Origin: Desulfamplus sp.
GTDB taxonomy: Bacteria; Desulfobacterota; Desulfobacteria; Desulfobacterales; Desulfobacteraceae
Length of the DNA: 64,000 bases
Assembly: GCA_015231615.1 (NCBI GenBank)
Contig: JADGBE010000003.1
Span: 62,001 to 126,000 of the forward strand
Direction: 5' to 3'
The notes below the pieces were generated by a model, which saw only the letters and a list, made by a program, of their open reading frames with translations, had not been told where the DNA came from and ran no database searches. Of the stretch, positions 53,137-61,120 are shown piece by piece; the stretch's first letter is position 1, and every line of letters starts with the position of its first letter. A program made the translations under genes and the position numbers.

Positions 53137-53512
53137 TGAAATATTTGACGAGATAGATGAGATAATTCAGCCAAAATCTAAAAAAAAGAAGTCTGAACAA
53201 GATGAACAAGAGATGATGGGTGAGTCTTCAATGTGGGCTATAATCGGTACAGTGTTTCTTTGCGTAGTTATTATACTTATGATTGTATATAACCGCGAAA
53301 AAGAGAAACCTGACAGCCCGCAGGCATACGTTGCAGCAAAGTTCAGTCAGTTGTTTAATATTCAGGAGTGGAAGCCGGGAATGGGTACTCAACCTCTTCT
53401 TTATCACCCGGCAGCATTTAATGCACCTGTTCAGAATAACTCTACTGTATGGAAACCTCTGCCAAATCGAGGCTCTTATAATACCCTTGCAGCATTTGGT
53501 TGACCGCCATAA
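53126..53512 (+). CDS. Candidate selenoprotein with a penultimate-region UGA, magnetosome operon
   Basis: The start ATG 53126 overlaps the polyferredoxin stop and has GGAG 11 bases ahead. An acidic/lysine-rich N-terminus (1-32) precedes one membrane helix (about 36-53) and a likely lumenal or periplasmic domain (AYVAAKFSQLFNIQEWKPGM ...). Codon 126 is UGA (53501-53503), in the context LAAFG-UGA-P-P, followed by TAA at 53510-53512. The last 13 bases through the UGA element (TTGGTTGACCGCC) are identical to those at the first UGA of the gene at 51591. With UGA as stop the product has 125 residues; with Sec it ends G-U-P-P. No family is recognised. Confidence 0.62.
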
Positions 53513-53531
53513 ATAACTTGACCGTTGGTCA
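53501..53531 (+). other. Possible SECIS-like hairpin at the third UGA
   Basis: The UGA-containing TGACC (53501-53505) can pair with GGTCA (53527-53531), or a compact hairpin TGACC-GTT-GGTCA can form at 53519-53531. The short stem is weak; this might instead be a terminator-like element. Confidence 0.3.
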
Positions 53532-53664
53532 GGTAGTTATAGTAAACAAAATAAAAAATAAAAAAAACATAAGCAGCTTCGCTGCACAATTATTGTTGGA
53601 TTGAAATTCCTGAACAATAAAATAATAAACAGATTAAACAATAATATTCAGGTGGTGGTGAAAA

Positions 53665-53982
53665 ATGTTTAAAACAATTATGACCATAATTGTTACTATA
53701 CTTGTTGTGCTTTTCTCCATAGAGAATTTTGAACATGTGCCTGTATCCTTTATTGCGGGAAAACCTGTAAATATGCGGTTGATATTTGTCATCACCATTT
53801 CAGGAATTATCGGCTATCTTATCCGCCATTTTTCAGCAATAGCAACAGAAGATAGGCTCAAACGCCAGCTTCAACATCTGCTTAAACGCAGAAACAGCGT
53901 AAAAAACGGTGCAAAAAGAGTAGGCAATAACAGAAAAGAGATGTTGGTTGATGACAACTTTGAGCATGATGAAGAGCTTTAG
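53665..53982 (+). CDS. mamL: MamL-like (LapA/DUF1049-type) membrane protein
   Basis: Two hydrophobic helices (MTIIVTILVVLFSIENFEHV; MRLIFVITISGIIGYLI) with the short loop HVPVSFIAGKPVN are followed by a basic, polar tail (KRQLQHLLKRRNSVKN ... RVGNNRK). This is the layout of MamL and of LapA-domain proteins, whose basic tail may bind and bend membranes. MamL is essential for magnetosome membrane formation in Magnetospirillum. The acidic last residues (DDNFEHDEEL) are additional. The gene lies between the candidate selenoprotein and the mamM-like gene. Confidence 0.75.
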   Translation: MFKTIMTIIVTILVVLFSIENFEHVPVSFIAGKPVNMRLIFVITISGIIGYLIRHFSAIATEDRLKRQLQHLLKRRNSVKNGAKRVGNNRKEMLVDDNFEHDEEL

Positions 53983-54017
53983 TTATAAAACTTGTAATTT
54001 TAAAATGAGAATATTGT

Positions 54018-54908
54018 ATGACAAATATACCAATTGATCGTGCAAAATGTGAGAAGTGTGGAGAAAGAGTTGCTACCATAGGTATTGTAACTAATATTAT
54101 CCTTGTTGTTATGAAGTTGGTAGTTGGAGTTACAAGCGGCAGCAAGGCTTGCCTTGCTGATGGTCTTCACTCTACATCAAATATCATTGCTGCTTTTGCA
54201 ATTACGATAAGCCAAAAACTTACAAAGAAGAGTAAAAACGAAAGATTCCCATTTGGATTTGGAAAGATTGAGTTTATTGCTGCTGGATTTACATCTCTGT
54301 TTATAATTGCAGCAGCAATTATGCTGATTTATACCTCTATTGATCATCTTATGCAAGAGCCGGCTGCTCCTCCTCATCTTTCAGCATTTTTAGCTGCAGT
54401 CATATCAATTTTAGTAAACGAAATGCTGTTCCGTTATATGAGATGTGTTGGGACACGCCTGAAAAGCCAGACCATGATGGCAAATGCTTGGGCAAACAGG
54501 GCTGATGCTTTTTCTTCTCTTGCAGTTATAATTGGGGTAATAGGATCAAGGCTTGGGTTTCATCATCTTGATCCTATTTGTGCAATTGTTGTTGTGGCTA
54601 TAATCATTAAAGTTAGCGTAAGCATTCTTATTGAATCTATAAAATCGCTTATGGATTCATCTGTAAACCACCTTTATGGTGATGAGATAACTGAGATTGT
54701 TTCAAAAATAGAGGGTGTTCAAGGGTTAGCAGAGCTAAAGACAAGACACATTGGACAAAAGATTTGGGCTGAAGTTGATATATTTGTAGATTCTGAATGC
54801 ACAATGAAGCAGGGGGAAGATATTGCTGGTAGAGTGAGAGTTATTCTTCTCCAGCAGGTAAGAGACCTTGAACGTGCAATGGTTCACTTTAAACCACTTG
54901 AAGAGTAA
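54018..54908 (+). CDS. mamM: MamM-like cation diffusion facilitator with an altered transport site
   Basis: A CDF protein with [13 protein letters not shown] at the start, six helices, and a cytoplasmic domain whose [16 protein letters not shown] matches MamM (GQDIWAD) better than MamB. In TM2 the usual H/Y-x-x-x-D reads HSTSN, so Asp is Asn55. In TM5 the first ligand position (W-x-N-R-x-D) is Ala159, with Asp163 kept. Only two of four site-A ligands remain, so iron transport by this subunit looks impaired unless other residues substitute. MamM and MamB interact in Magnetospirillum, and MamM stabilises MamB, which may be the retained role. Confidence 0.78.
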   Translation: MTNIPIDRAKCEKCGERVATIGIVTNIILVVMKLVVGVTSGSKACLADGLHSTSNIIAAFAITISQKLTKKSKNERFPFGFGKIEFIAAGFTSLFIIAAAIMLIYTSIDHLMQEPAAPPHLSAFLAAVISILVNEMLFRYMRCVGTRLKSQTMMANAWANRADAFSSLAVIIGVIGSRLGFHHLDPICAIVVVAIIIKVSVSILIESIKSLMDSSVNHLYGDEITEIVSKIEGVQGLAELKTRHIGQKIWAEVDIFVDSECTMKQGEDIAGRVRVILLQQVRDLERAMVHFKPLEE

Positions 54909-54997
54909 ATATAAAAGTAAGACTGTTTTTTGCTTTAACATAGGATTTATTGCATTGTTAAAAAAATATAGATACACAATTGGAGAATATTAAATAA

Positions 54998-57025
54998 ATG
55001 CCCTTGATTGCCATAAACAGTCGAGCAAAAAGCGGTCGCGTAAAGCCTATAAGTAGGGACTTTATAATTGAACGGAACGAATTACCAAAGGGCAAACACA
55101 GCCTAACAAGAAGTTCTTGGAAAGTTGTTTTATTTATTTTGTTCCTGCTTTTTCTGATTGGGTGGTCATTCTGGGGAGATAATCTTGAGAGAAAGATTTA
55201 CGGAGAACAACCAAACATTGGAAAAATTGGTGCTGAGATCATTTTCTCATACTCAAACGGAGTTATTGCAAACTCAAGTCAACCATCTTCTAATGTGGGC
55301 GTAAATACTTCTAACTCTGGTGTTTCATCTCATCTTGTAATTGGTCAGGTGATGCAAAACTCTCCAGCAGAGCGTTCGGGTCTTAAAACTGGAGATATTA
55401 TAGTTGGGCTTGATGGAAAGCTAATATCCTCACCTGATATGGCAGCACAGATTTTAAGTAGCAAAAACATCGGAGATACCTTAATTATAACGGTTCTAAG
55501 AAATAACCAGAAAAAAGATATTCATCTTCATTTAACCACTGTTAATCCAAGGGACCAGGCTTTAAAGAGTAAATCCAAATCAAGTGGTATCCACTTTCTT
55601 GCCATGCTGCTTTTTCTTAAATTTACTGTTGTCTTGTTTATTTTTATCTACAGAAATATTGAAATCAGAATGCACGCTGTTCTGGTTTGTGCTTGTTTTG
55701 TTGTTGCTGCTGGTTCATTTCTTGGAGTCTATTATCCTGTTGATGCTTTTTTTTCCATCAAGTTTAATACAATAGCCCTTTTGCTTGGAATGTATATCAT
55801 CTCAACCACATTAGATCAGGCTGGATTTTTTGATTATGTTGCGTATCGTATCCATCTTTTTGCAGGCAATGACAGATTAAAAATTTTGATTGTTTTTTGT
55901 ATTATCACCTATATTTTTTCTCTTCTTGTAAACAACCTGACAACCATAATGGTTATGATTCCAATGACGCTCAATTTAGCAGCAAGAACAGGTTTTGATC
56001 CAAGACCAATAGTAATTGGAGAGATAATATCTTCAAATATTGGCGGGGCATCAACCATGATTGGCGATTTTCCAAATATGCTGATAGCTTCAGAGGCTGG
56101 AGTTGGTTTCAACCAATTTATTATATTTATGATGCCAATATGTATGATACTTTTTGGAATTATGTTGTTCTATTTAAGATACAGGTTAGATTATTTTAAT
56201 AATATTGATAAGAAGCTAAAGGAAAAAGATAGAAAAAAAGATATAGATAATGGCTATGATGATGAGTTTGCAGATGAATGTGCAGATATAGATGATATAA
56301 ATGAAAATAGTAGTCGTAATATTTTAATACATGGATTGCATTCTCACACTAACAGGTTGACCATGCCAAAATTGACTTTAAAAGAGAAGAGAACAATCAA
56401 GAGAGCGTTATTTATACTTGTCCACATGCTGATACTCTTTAGTCTATCAGATATTCTTTCTCTAAATCCTTCTGCAATTGCACTGGCTGGGGGGCTTTCA
56501 GTTTTCCTATTTTCAGGCATGAATAAAAATGCTTTGCTAAATCAAATATCTTTTAATGATGTTCTATTCTTCACAGGTCTTTTTATAATTGTAGGAGGAC
56601 TTGAGACATCTGGTCTTCTTCAGTACGTTACACAGTTTATAACAAAAATATCAATGGGAAAACCTTGGCTATGTTGCCTGATACTCATGTGGATAGCGGC
56701 TTTTTTCACAGCGTTTTTAAGTGCGGGACCAACAACAGCACTATTTTTTCCTGTTGTTGCGGGAATTGGCATTATGCCTGCTGATCATATTATGTGGTGG
56801 TCGCTCTCTCTTGGCGTGTTAGCAGGGTCATCTGCAACTTTGACAGGGGCAACTGCTGGTCCTGTTGCAACAACCCTTGTTGAAAATTTTAATATAAAAT
56901 ATAGGGTTGATATTGGCCAGAGGATAAGATTTACTTTTCATCAGTTTGCAGGAATAGGGATTCCTATGGCAATTATTTTTCTTACAGTTTCAAGTTTTTA
57001 TATTTTTTGGCTTAATATGCCTTAG
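54998..57025 (+). CDS. mamN: PDZ-MamN fusion: ion transporter of the ArsB/NhaD type with an N-terminal PDZ domain
   Basis: A membrane helix (about 42-62) is followed by a PDZ domain (about 110-185: IGQVMQNSPAERSGLKTGDI) and then a transporter of the ArsB/CitM/NhaD fold to the end. That domain has about ten helices, SLLVNNLTTIMVMIPMT and SNIGGASTMIGDFPNMLI, and a second repeat with FLSAGPTTALFFPV and SSATLTGATAGPVATT. An acidic Asp/Asn-rich loop (about 405-440) joins the halves. MamN is thought to export protons released by magnetite formation. PDZ fused to MamN is not how the Magnetospirillum gene is built. It ends the core operon, 90 bases after mamM. Confidence 0.82.
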   Translation: MPLIAINSRAKSGRVKPISRDFIIERNELPKGKHSLTRSSWKVVLFILFLLFLIGWSFWGDNLERKIYGEQPNIGKIGAEIIFSYSNGVIANSSQPSSNVGVNTSNSGVSSHLVIGQVMQNSPAERSGLKTGDIIVGLDGKLISSPDMAAQILSSKNIGDTLIITVLRNNQKKDIHLHLTTVNPRDQALKSKSKSSGIHFLAMLLFLKFTVVLFIFIYRNIEIRMHAVLVCACFVVAAGSFLGVYYPVDAFFSIKFNTIALLLGMYIISTTLDQAGFFDYVAYRIHLFAGNDRLKILIVFCIITYIFSLLVNNLTTIMVMIPMTLNLAARTGFDPRPIVIGEIISSNIGGASTMIGDFPNMLIASEAGVGFNQFIIFMMPICMILFGIMLFYLRYRLDYFNNIDKKLKEKDRKKDIDNGYDDEFADECADIDDINENSSRNILIHGLHSHTNRLTMPKLTLKEKRTIKRALFILVHMLILFSLSDILSLNPSAIALAGGLSVFLFSGMNKNALLNQISFNDVLFFTGLFIIVGGLETSGLLQYVTQFITKISMGKPWLCCLILMWIAAFFTAFLSAGPTTALFFPVVAGIGIMPADHIMWWSLSLGVLAGSSATLTGATAGPVATTLVENFNIKYRVDIGQRIRFTFHQFAGIGIPMAIIFLTVSSFYIFWLNMP

Positions 57026-57068
57026 GAATCAAAATTTAATAATGTCAAAATTATACCCCAATGTCATA

Positions 57069-57102
57069 GTAGTAGGGAACAACGATCGTTGTTCCCTACT
57101 AC
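57069..57102. repeat. 34-bp perfect palindrome (REP-like)
   Basis: A 17-bp arm starting GTAGTAGGGAACAACGA meets its exact complement without a loop. It lies 44 bases past the mamN stop. It is a different sequence from the 28-bp palindrome at 12363, but of the same architecture. Confidence 0.8.
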
Positions 57103-57213
57103 TTGTGTTATTAAATTCCCATTCCTTAGGTTCTGTTGATATTTCAACGTATAAAATATCTTCATTTTTATTTTGTATTACAGCAGTTGAATTAAGAGGT
57201 AGGAGGTTTTTTT

Positions 57214-57669
57214 ATGAATGTAAAATCAAAATGCGATGCATGTGAGTTAAAAGGGTATAGCCCTGAGCTATGCAAATTTCACATCAGGAATATGGCAAAA
57301 TCACACCATGATAATCTTTTAGACCATAATCGCCAAAATAAGATGGATTGCTCTCATTACAGAGAATCTTCGATATTAAAATATGGAAAAACAGCAGCAG
57401 TGGGGGCAGGTGTTGGTTTAGTGGCTGTTTGTGGTAGTATGGCTGTAATACCTTCTGTAGCTTTGAAAGCTCTTTTTGGACATGTGGCAGCAGTTAAGGT
57501 TAGCGGCTGTGCAGGCGGAGGAGTTGCTGGAGCTGGAATCAATATTTTTAGAAAGACAAAAACAGAACACGATATTTCAATAAAAAAGGAACTCAAGAAA
57601 AAGAGCAGCAAAAGGAGAAAGCACTTTTACTTTCCTTTGCCTATAACAGGAGGCGACTTAAATGGTTGA
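57214..57669 (+). CDS. Small Cys/His-rich N-terminus plus glycine-rich membrane hairpin protein
   Basis: It starts at ATG 57214, nine bases after AGGAGG. Residues 1-50 hold CDAC, CKFH, and two more Cys/His clusters (MDCSHY), a possible metal-binding head. Residues about 60-112 are hydrophobic and rich in Gly, Ala and Val (AVGAGVGLVAVCGSMAVI; GCAGGGVAGAGIN), forming a hairpin. A strongly basic tail follows (KKELKKKSSKRRKH). Gly-rich hairpins are typical of small magnetosome membrane proteins such as MamC and MamD, but the sequence match is only compositional. Its stop overlaps the next start. Confidence 0.55.
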   Translation: MNVKSKCDACELKGYSPELCKFHIRNMAKSHHDNLLDHNRQNKMDCSHYRESSILKYGKTAAVGAGVGLVAVCGSMAVIPSVALKALFGHVAAVKVSGCAGGGVAGAGINIFRKTKTEHDISIKKELKKKSSKRRKHFYFPLPITGGDLNG

Positions 57670-58021
57670 ACATTTCAGAAATTACGAAGATAAAAAAAGA
57701 GATATATACACAAAAAAAGAGAACTTGAAAAAGATGCGTCCTAAAGGTTACTCCTACGATGATTACGTGTATGACGAAAATATGTGGGAAGATGGTAATA
57801 GAGTAGGCTTGACAGATGTTATGCAGGTTGGCAGCAAAGTTCTTATTGGTGGCGGCATTGGGCTTCTTGGTGGTGTTGCTGCAATAGCAGTTGCTGCAAG
57901 TGCAGCAGAAGTAGTTGTTACAGGTGTAATTACCAAGATTGCAGGAGTTGTTGGTGGTGCTTTAGGACTTAGCTGGGGACTTAATAATATCAAGAAAAAG
58001 AAGAGCAAAGAGGTTGTATAA
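57662..58021 (+). CDS. Small glycine-rich membrane hairpin protein
   Basis: An acidic/basic tyrosine-rich N-terminus (1-45, including YSYDDYVYDENMWED) is followed by a hydrophobic Gly/Ala/Val region (about 57-103: VLIGGGIGLLGGVAAIAVAA; ITKIAGVVGGALGLSWGL) with two helices, and a KKKKSKEVV tail. It begins 8 bases before the previous stop, with GGAGG ahead, so translation is coupled. Layout resembles MamC-like magnetosome membrane proteins that present an acidic segment to the crystal; this is a compositional argument only. Confidence 0.55.
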   Translation: MVEHFRNYEDKKRDIYTKKENLKKMRPKGYSYDDYVYDENMWEDGNRVGLTDVMQVGSKVLIGGGIGLLGGVAAIAVAASAAEVVVTGVITKIAGVVGGALGLSWGLNNIKKKKSKEVV

Positions 58022-58288
58022 ATGACGGTTACAACAAACAAATTTATAGAGTGCCGCCAATGCGGTGATAAAATGGATTTAGTAACAGTTAAAAAACATA
58101 CAGGTAAGTGGCCTGCTACTTTTATAGCTCTTGGAGCAACATTCACTCTTTTTATAGGCGGACCTATACTTGGCGTGCCTTTTATTCTTCTTGGAGTGTA
58201 TCAATACACTGCTAAAGAGATGATAAATTACTGTCCATCATGCGGGTATCATTATAGTGTGTTTTTGAGTGATAAATGGCAGGAATGA
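58022..58288 (+). CDS. Small membrane protein with split zinc ribbon
   Basis: The 88 residues have CRQC near the N-terminus and CPSC near the C-terminus, flanking two hydrophobic helices (ATFIALGATFTLFIGGPILG; VPFILLGVYQY). Both cysteine pairs would lie on the same side, allowing one metal site. The ATG directly follows the TAA of the preceding gene. It is the last of three coupled small genes after mamN. Function unknown. Confidence 0.6.
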   Translation: MTVTTNKFIECRQCGDKMDLVTVKKHTGKWPATFIALGATFTLFIGGPILGVPFILLGVYQYTAKEMINYCPSCGYHYSVFLSDKWQE

Positions 58289-58330
58289 AAAATTTAAGGC
58301 AAATTGATCTGTGCTTGATTCACCAATAAA

Positions 58331-58735
58331 CTATTCAACAATCGCAGCACCAGTTATGCAATTTCTGGCACAGTTGCCGCATCCTGAACATAACTCAGAA
58401 TTGATACGGCAGTAAGTGCTTGCAAAAAAGCCCTTTTTTACTATGGTTATTGCATCCATAGGGCAATTTAGATAACAATTTTTGCAGCCAGCACAGGTTT
58501 CAGGGTCAATTCTTGATTTTGATTCACTCTGTTTTTTGCTCTTTTTGGGTGATGTATTACCAAATGGATCGGTAACTGCCCCCATTTTGCAGGTATTAAA
58601 GCAGTTACCGCACTCTGAACAGATAAATTCATCAATTTCAAAACGAACTCTAACCTGACCCTCAATAGCGTTTTCAGGGCATTTTTTGGCACAATTACCA
58701 CAGCCAATACAGTTATCATTTATTTTATAAGCCAT
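58331..58735 (-). CDS. Four-cluster [4Fe-4S] ferredoxin
   Basis: Four cysteine motifs in 134 residues: CIGCGNCAKKCP, CSECGNCFNTC, CAGCKNCYLNCP and CSGCGNCARNC, separated by a Ser/Lys-rich linker (SPKKSKKQSESKS) into two pairs. The second and fourth motifs lack the usual Pro after the last Cys. It lies on the opposite strand from the magnetosome genes, convergent with the small zinc-ribbon gene and divergent from the mamK group. An electron carrier for the heme and Fe-S proteins of the region is plausible but not shown. Confidence 0.85.
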   Translation of the reverse strand: MAYKINDNCIGCGNCAKKCPENAIEGQVRVRFEIDEFICSECGNCFNTCKMGAVTDPFGNTSPKKSKKQSESKSRIDPETCAGCKNCYLNCPMDAITIVKKGFFASTYCRINSELCSGCGNCARNCITGAAIVE

Positions 58736-59052
58736 GGACGTTTTACCTGTCTGACTTGATTTGAAAAAACATTGCTTGTGTTATTAGCTCTGAACTCACC
58801 GATACAACCATAAATTCTACATATTTAACTATTAATTTAGACGAAAACTTTATAGCAGAGCCATTATATGGTCAAGGTAATTTTGTAAATGGAGCATAGT
58901 GAAGTCAATTGAGCCATAACTCATATTATTAATTTGATATTCTGTTATTGAAAAAAAAAGATTTTAAATATAATGTTCTTTTTGTGTTATCTCAACTTTC
59001 TGTAAATCAATTATGAATAGAGTCTGGTCTTGCTTAAAAAGGTAAATATAAA
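58736..59052. other. Divergent intergenic region before the mamK group
   Basis: About 317 AT-rich bases that should carry promoters for the ferredoxin (minus) and the mamK group (plus). A stretch of about 42 codons ending near 58900 reads protein-like (LDENFIAEPLYGQGNFVNGA) but has no start and may be a gene remnant. Nothing else is recognisable. Confidence 0.35.
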
Positions 59053-59574
59053 ATGACAGGCATATCAACAGCAGGAAAATACAGTGCAGCAACATTTGAA
59101 TATGCTGGAAGGCTTTCATTAAGCTATGTAAAACGAAGCGGTTATGCAGCAAAACGTGGAGGGTGTGCAGTTATTGCGGGCGTTAAAAAGATAACCACAC
59201 CTGTAATAAACACTGTTGCAAAGCCATTTGTATATTTTAAAGATAAACGGGCAAAATCTTTTCAAGAAAAAGAGCTTAAAGCAATAGATAGACATGCTTG
59301 GGAACATGATAAACTTGTTCAAGAGACGACTTTTAAGGATAGTATTGTAAGCGAAACAACTCTTCATAACGAAAAGATAAGGGCGTTAGAAGAGAAAATT
59401 TCCCATATTGAACAGCAACTTGAAGCTCTTGAAAAAAATGGCTTGAGAGTTTTCTCAGCAGGTAATACGGTTGAGAAGCAAAATATCGTAAAACAGCAAA
59501 AAAGACTGACCGAACAAAAAAGTGCATTCTTGCAGGCTCTTGTCAATGAAAACAAGGCATTAAGAGATTCCTAA
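59053..59574 (+). CDS. Coiled-coil protein upstream of mamK
   Basis: The 173-residue protein has a basic, small-residue-rich N-terminus with weakly hydrophobic stretches (GGCAVIAGVKKITTPVINTV, about 36-58), then a charged helical region and a coiled coil (KIRALEEKISHIEQQLEALE, about 110-130). AAAAAGGT precedes the ATG. It lies 42 bases before mamK and may be a filament- or membrane-associated partner. I do not recognise the family. Confidence 0.6.
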   Translation: MTGISTAGKYSAATFEYAGRLSLSYVKRSGYAAKRGGCAVIAGVKKITTPVINTVAKPFVYFKDKRAKSFQEKELKAIDRHAWEHDKLVQETTFKDSIVSETTLHNEKIRALEEKISHIEQQLEALEKNGLRVFSAGNTVEKQNIVKQQKRLTEQKSAFLQALVNENKALRDS

Positions 59575-59616
59575 CCAACAAATGCAGATCATAGCAACGG
59601 GGAAATTTTATAAAAA

Positions 59617-60672
59617 ATGAGTGAGCAAAAAATACTTAATATCGGCATTGACCTTGGAACATCAAGAAGCGTTATTGCCTGTGATAATGGAATAAGAACC
59701 TTTATGTCAAGCTATGTGGGTTATCCAAAAGATGCTGTCTCACAGAAGATGCTCGGAAAAGGGATTATCTTTGGCGATGATGCCTTAAAAAACAGGCTTG
59801 CATTAAATTTATACCGCCCTTTTGACAGAGGTGTTCTTCTTCACTCTGATTCTCCTGAAAAAAATATAGAGGAATATAATAAGGCAAAAAGCGTTGCCAG
59901 AGAGCTTTTACGGCAATTACTATCTCAGGTTACAAAGGAAGAGTCTGATAAAGTGCTTCTCAGAGGCGTTATTGGTGCCCCATCTCTTGCAACCCAGAAC
60001 AATAAAAAAGACCTTCTTGATATTGCAGATGGTATTCTTGATGATGTTCTTATAGCTTCTGAGCCTTTTACAGTTGCTTATGGACTCAATCTTTTTTCAA
60101 ACGCACTAATAATTGATATAGGGGCTGGAACAACCGATCTTTGCAGAATGCACGGCACAATCCCAACACAAGATGACCAGATAACAACATTTAAGGCAGG
60201 AGATCATATTGATAGGATATTTCTTGAGCTTATAAAGAAGAAATATGCTGACGCAAATCTGACACTCAACATGGTTAAAAGGTTTAAGGAAGAGAATGCA
60301 ATACTCTCTTCTCAAAGCGAAACAGTATTTATTGAACTTCCTGTCAATGGAAAACCTACCCAGTGTGATGTTACTGATGAAATAAAGGCAGCGTGTCGTT
60401 CAATTGTCCCTGAAATCGTGGAGGGAATCAGAAAACTTGTGGCAACTTTTGACCCTGAATTTCAGGATGGTCTTAAACAAAATGTTATCCTTGCAGGCGG
60501 AGGAAGTCAGATTGTAGGGCTTCAAAGAGAGATAGAAAAATATATGAAAAAGACTTTAGGGTATGGCAAGGTAAATAAAGTTGAAGAGCCACTGTATGCT
60601 GGTGCAAGCGGTGCTTTAATGCTTTGCAAAGATATGCCTGATGAATATTGGGATCAATTAAAAAAACAATAA
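59617..60672 (+). CDS. mamK: MamK actin-like filament protein
   Basis: MamK forms cytoplasmic filaments that organise the magnetosome chain. The match is strong along the whole length: phosphate-1 loop GIDLGTSRS (9-17), SYVGYPKDAV, YRPFDRGVL, SEPFTVAYGL, phosphate-2 loop IIDIGAGTTDLC with MHGTIPTQDDQ, and the adenosine motif ILAGGGSQIVGL, ending GALMLCKDMPDEYW. Length 351 is normal. Catalytic residues of the actin ATPase core appear intact. Neighbouring genes encode coiled-coil proteins and a short helical protein, which fits a chain-assembly module separate from the biomineralisation operon. Confidence 0.92.
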   Translation: MSEQKILNIGIDLGTSRSVIACDNGIRTFMSSYVGYPKDAVSQKMLGKGIIFGDDALKNRLALNLYRPFDRGVLLHSDSPEKNIEEYNKAKSVARELLRQLLSQVTKEESDKVLLRGVIGAPSLATQNNKKDLLDIADGILDDVLIASEPFTVAYGLNLFSNALIIDIGAGTTDLCRMHGTIPTQDDQITTFKAGDHIDRIFLELIKKKYADANLTLNMVKRFKEENAILSSQSETVFIELPVNGKPTQCDVTDEIKAACRSIVPEIVEGIRKLVATFDPEFQDGLKQNVILAGGGSQIVGLQREIEKYMKKTLGYGKVNKVEEPLYAGASGALMLCKDMPDEYWDQLKKQ

Positions 60673-60684
60673 GGATGGTGAACA

Positions 60685-61098
60685 ATGCAAAACTTTGAAG
60701 AAGGCGATAATGTTGAAACAGGTTATAGCGAAGAACAAACCAGAAATGAAAAAGAGTGTGCTTCAAAAGGTGTCAGATACACAATGACCCATCTTGGAGA
60801 TATTGTGGTTAATGCCTTGGATAAATTCTGGAAAGCTGCATTAACTTCAACCAAAGGCATCACCCTTACATACAATATCCATGAGCTTAAGCACAAAAAA
60901 ACCAAACTTCAAAGAGAGATTGGCGAAAGGGTTGCTGAAATTAAAGAAAAGTCTCCTGAGCTTGAAATATTTGATGATGATAAGCTATCAAAACTATTCA
61001 CAGAGCTTGGAATCATAGAGGATAATATCAATGCAAGTATCTATGAAAGAGAAGAGAGACTTTATCCCAACAAATCAATGAAAGAGCAGTGTGCTTAA
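60685..61098 (+). CDS. Helical protein downstream of mamK
   Basis: A 137-residue mostly helical protein that starts 12 bases after the mamK stop with GGATGG ahead. The first 25 residues are acidic; a central segment (GDIVVNALDKFWKAALTSTKGI) is amphipathic, and a charged helix (LKHKKTKLQREIGERVAEIK) follows. It contains no recognisable motif. Operon position between mamK and a giant coiled-coil gene suggests a chain-organising role, by inference. Confidence 0.6.
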   Translation: MQNFEEGDNVETGYSEEQTRNEKECASKGVRYTMTHLGDIVVNALDKFWKAALTSTKGITLTYNIHELKHKKTKLQREIGERVAEIKEKSPELEIFDDDKLSKLFTELGIIEDNINASIYEREERLYPNKSMKEQCA

Positions 61099-61120
61099 AT
61101 CTTTAAAGGAGTGATGGAAC

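Noticed and set aside
57042-57245. 67-codon frame between mamN and the next gene
   Set aside because: It spans the 34-bp palindrome and overlaps the well-supported start at 57214; composition is not protein-like.
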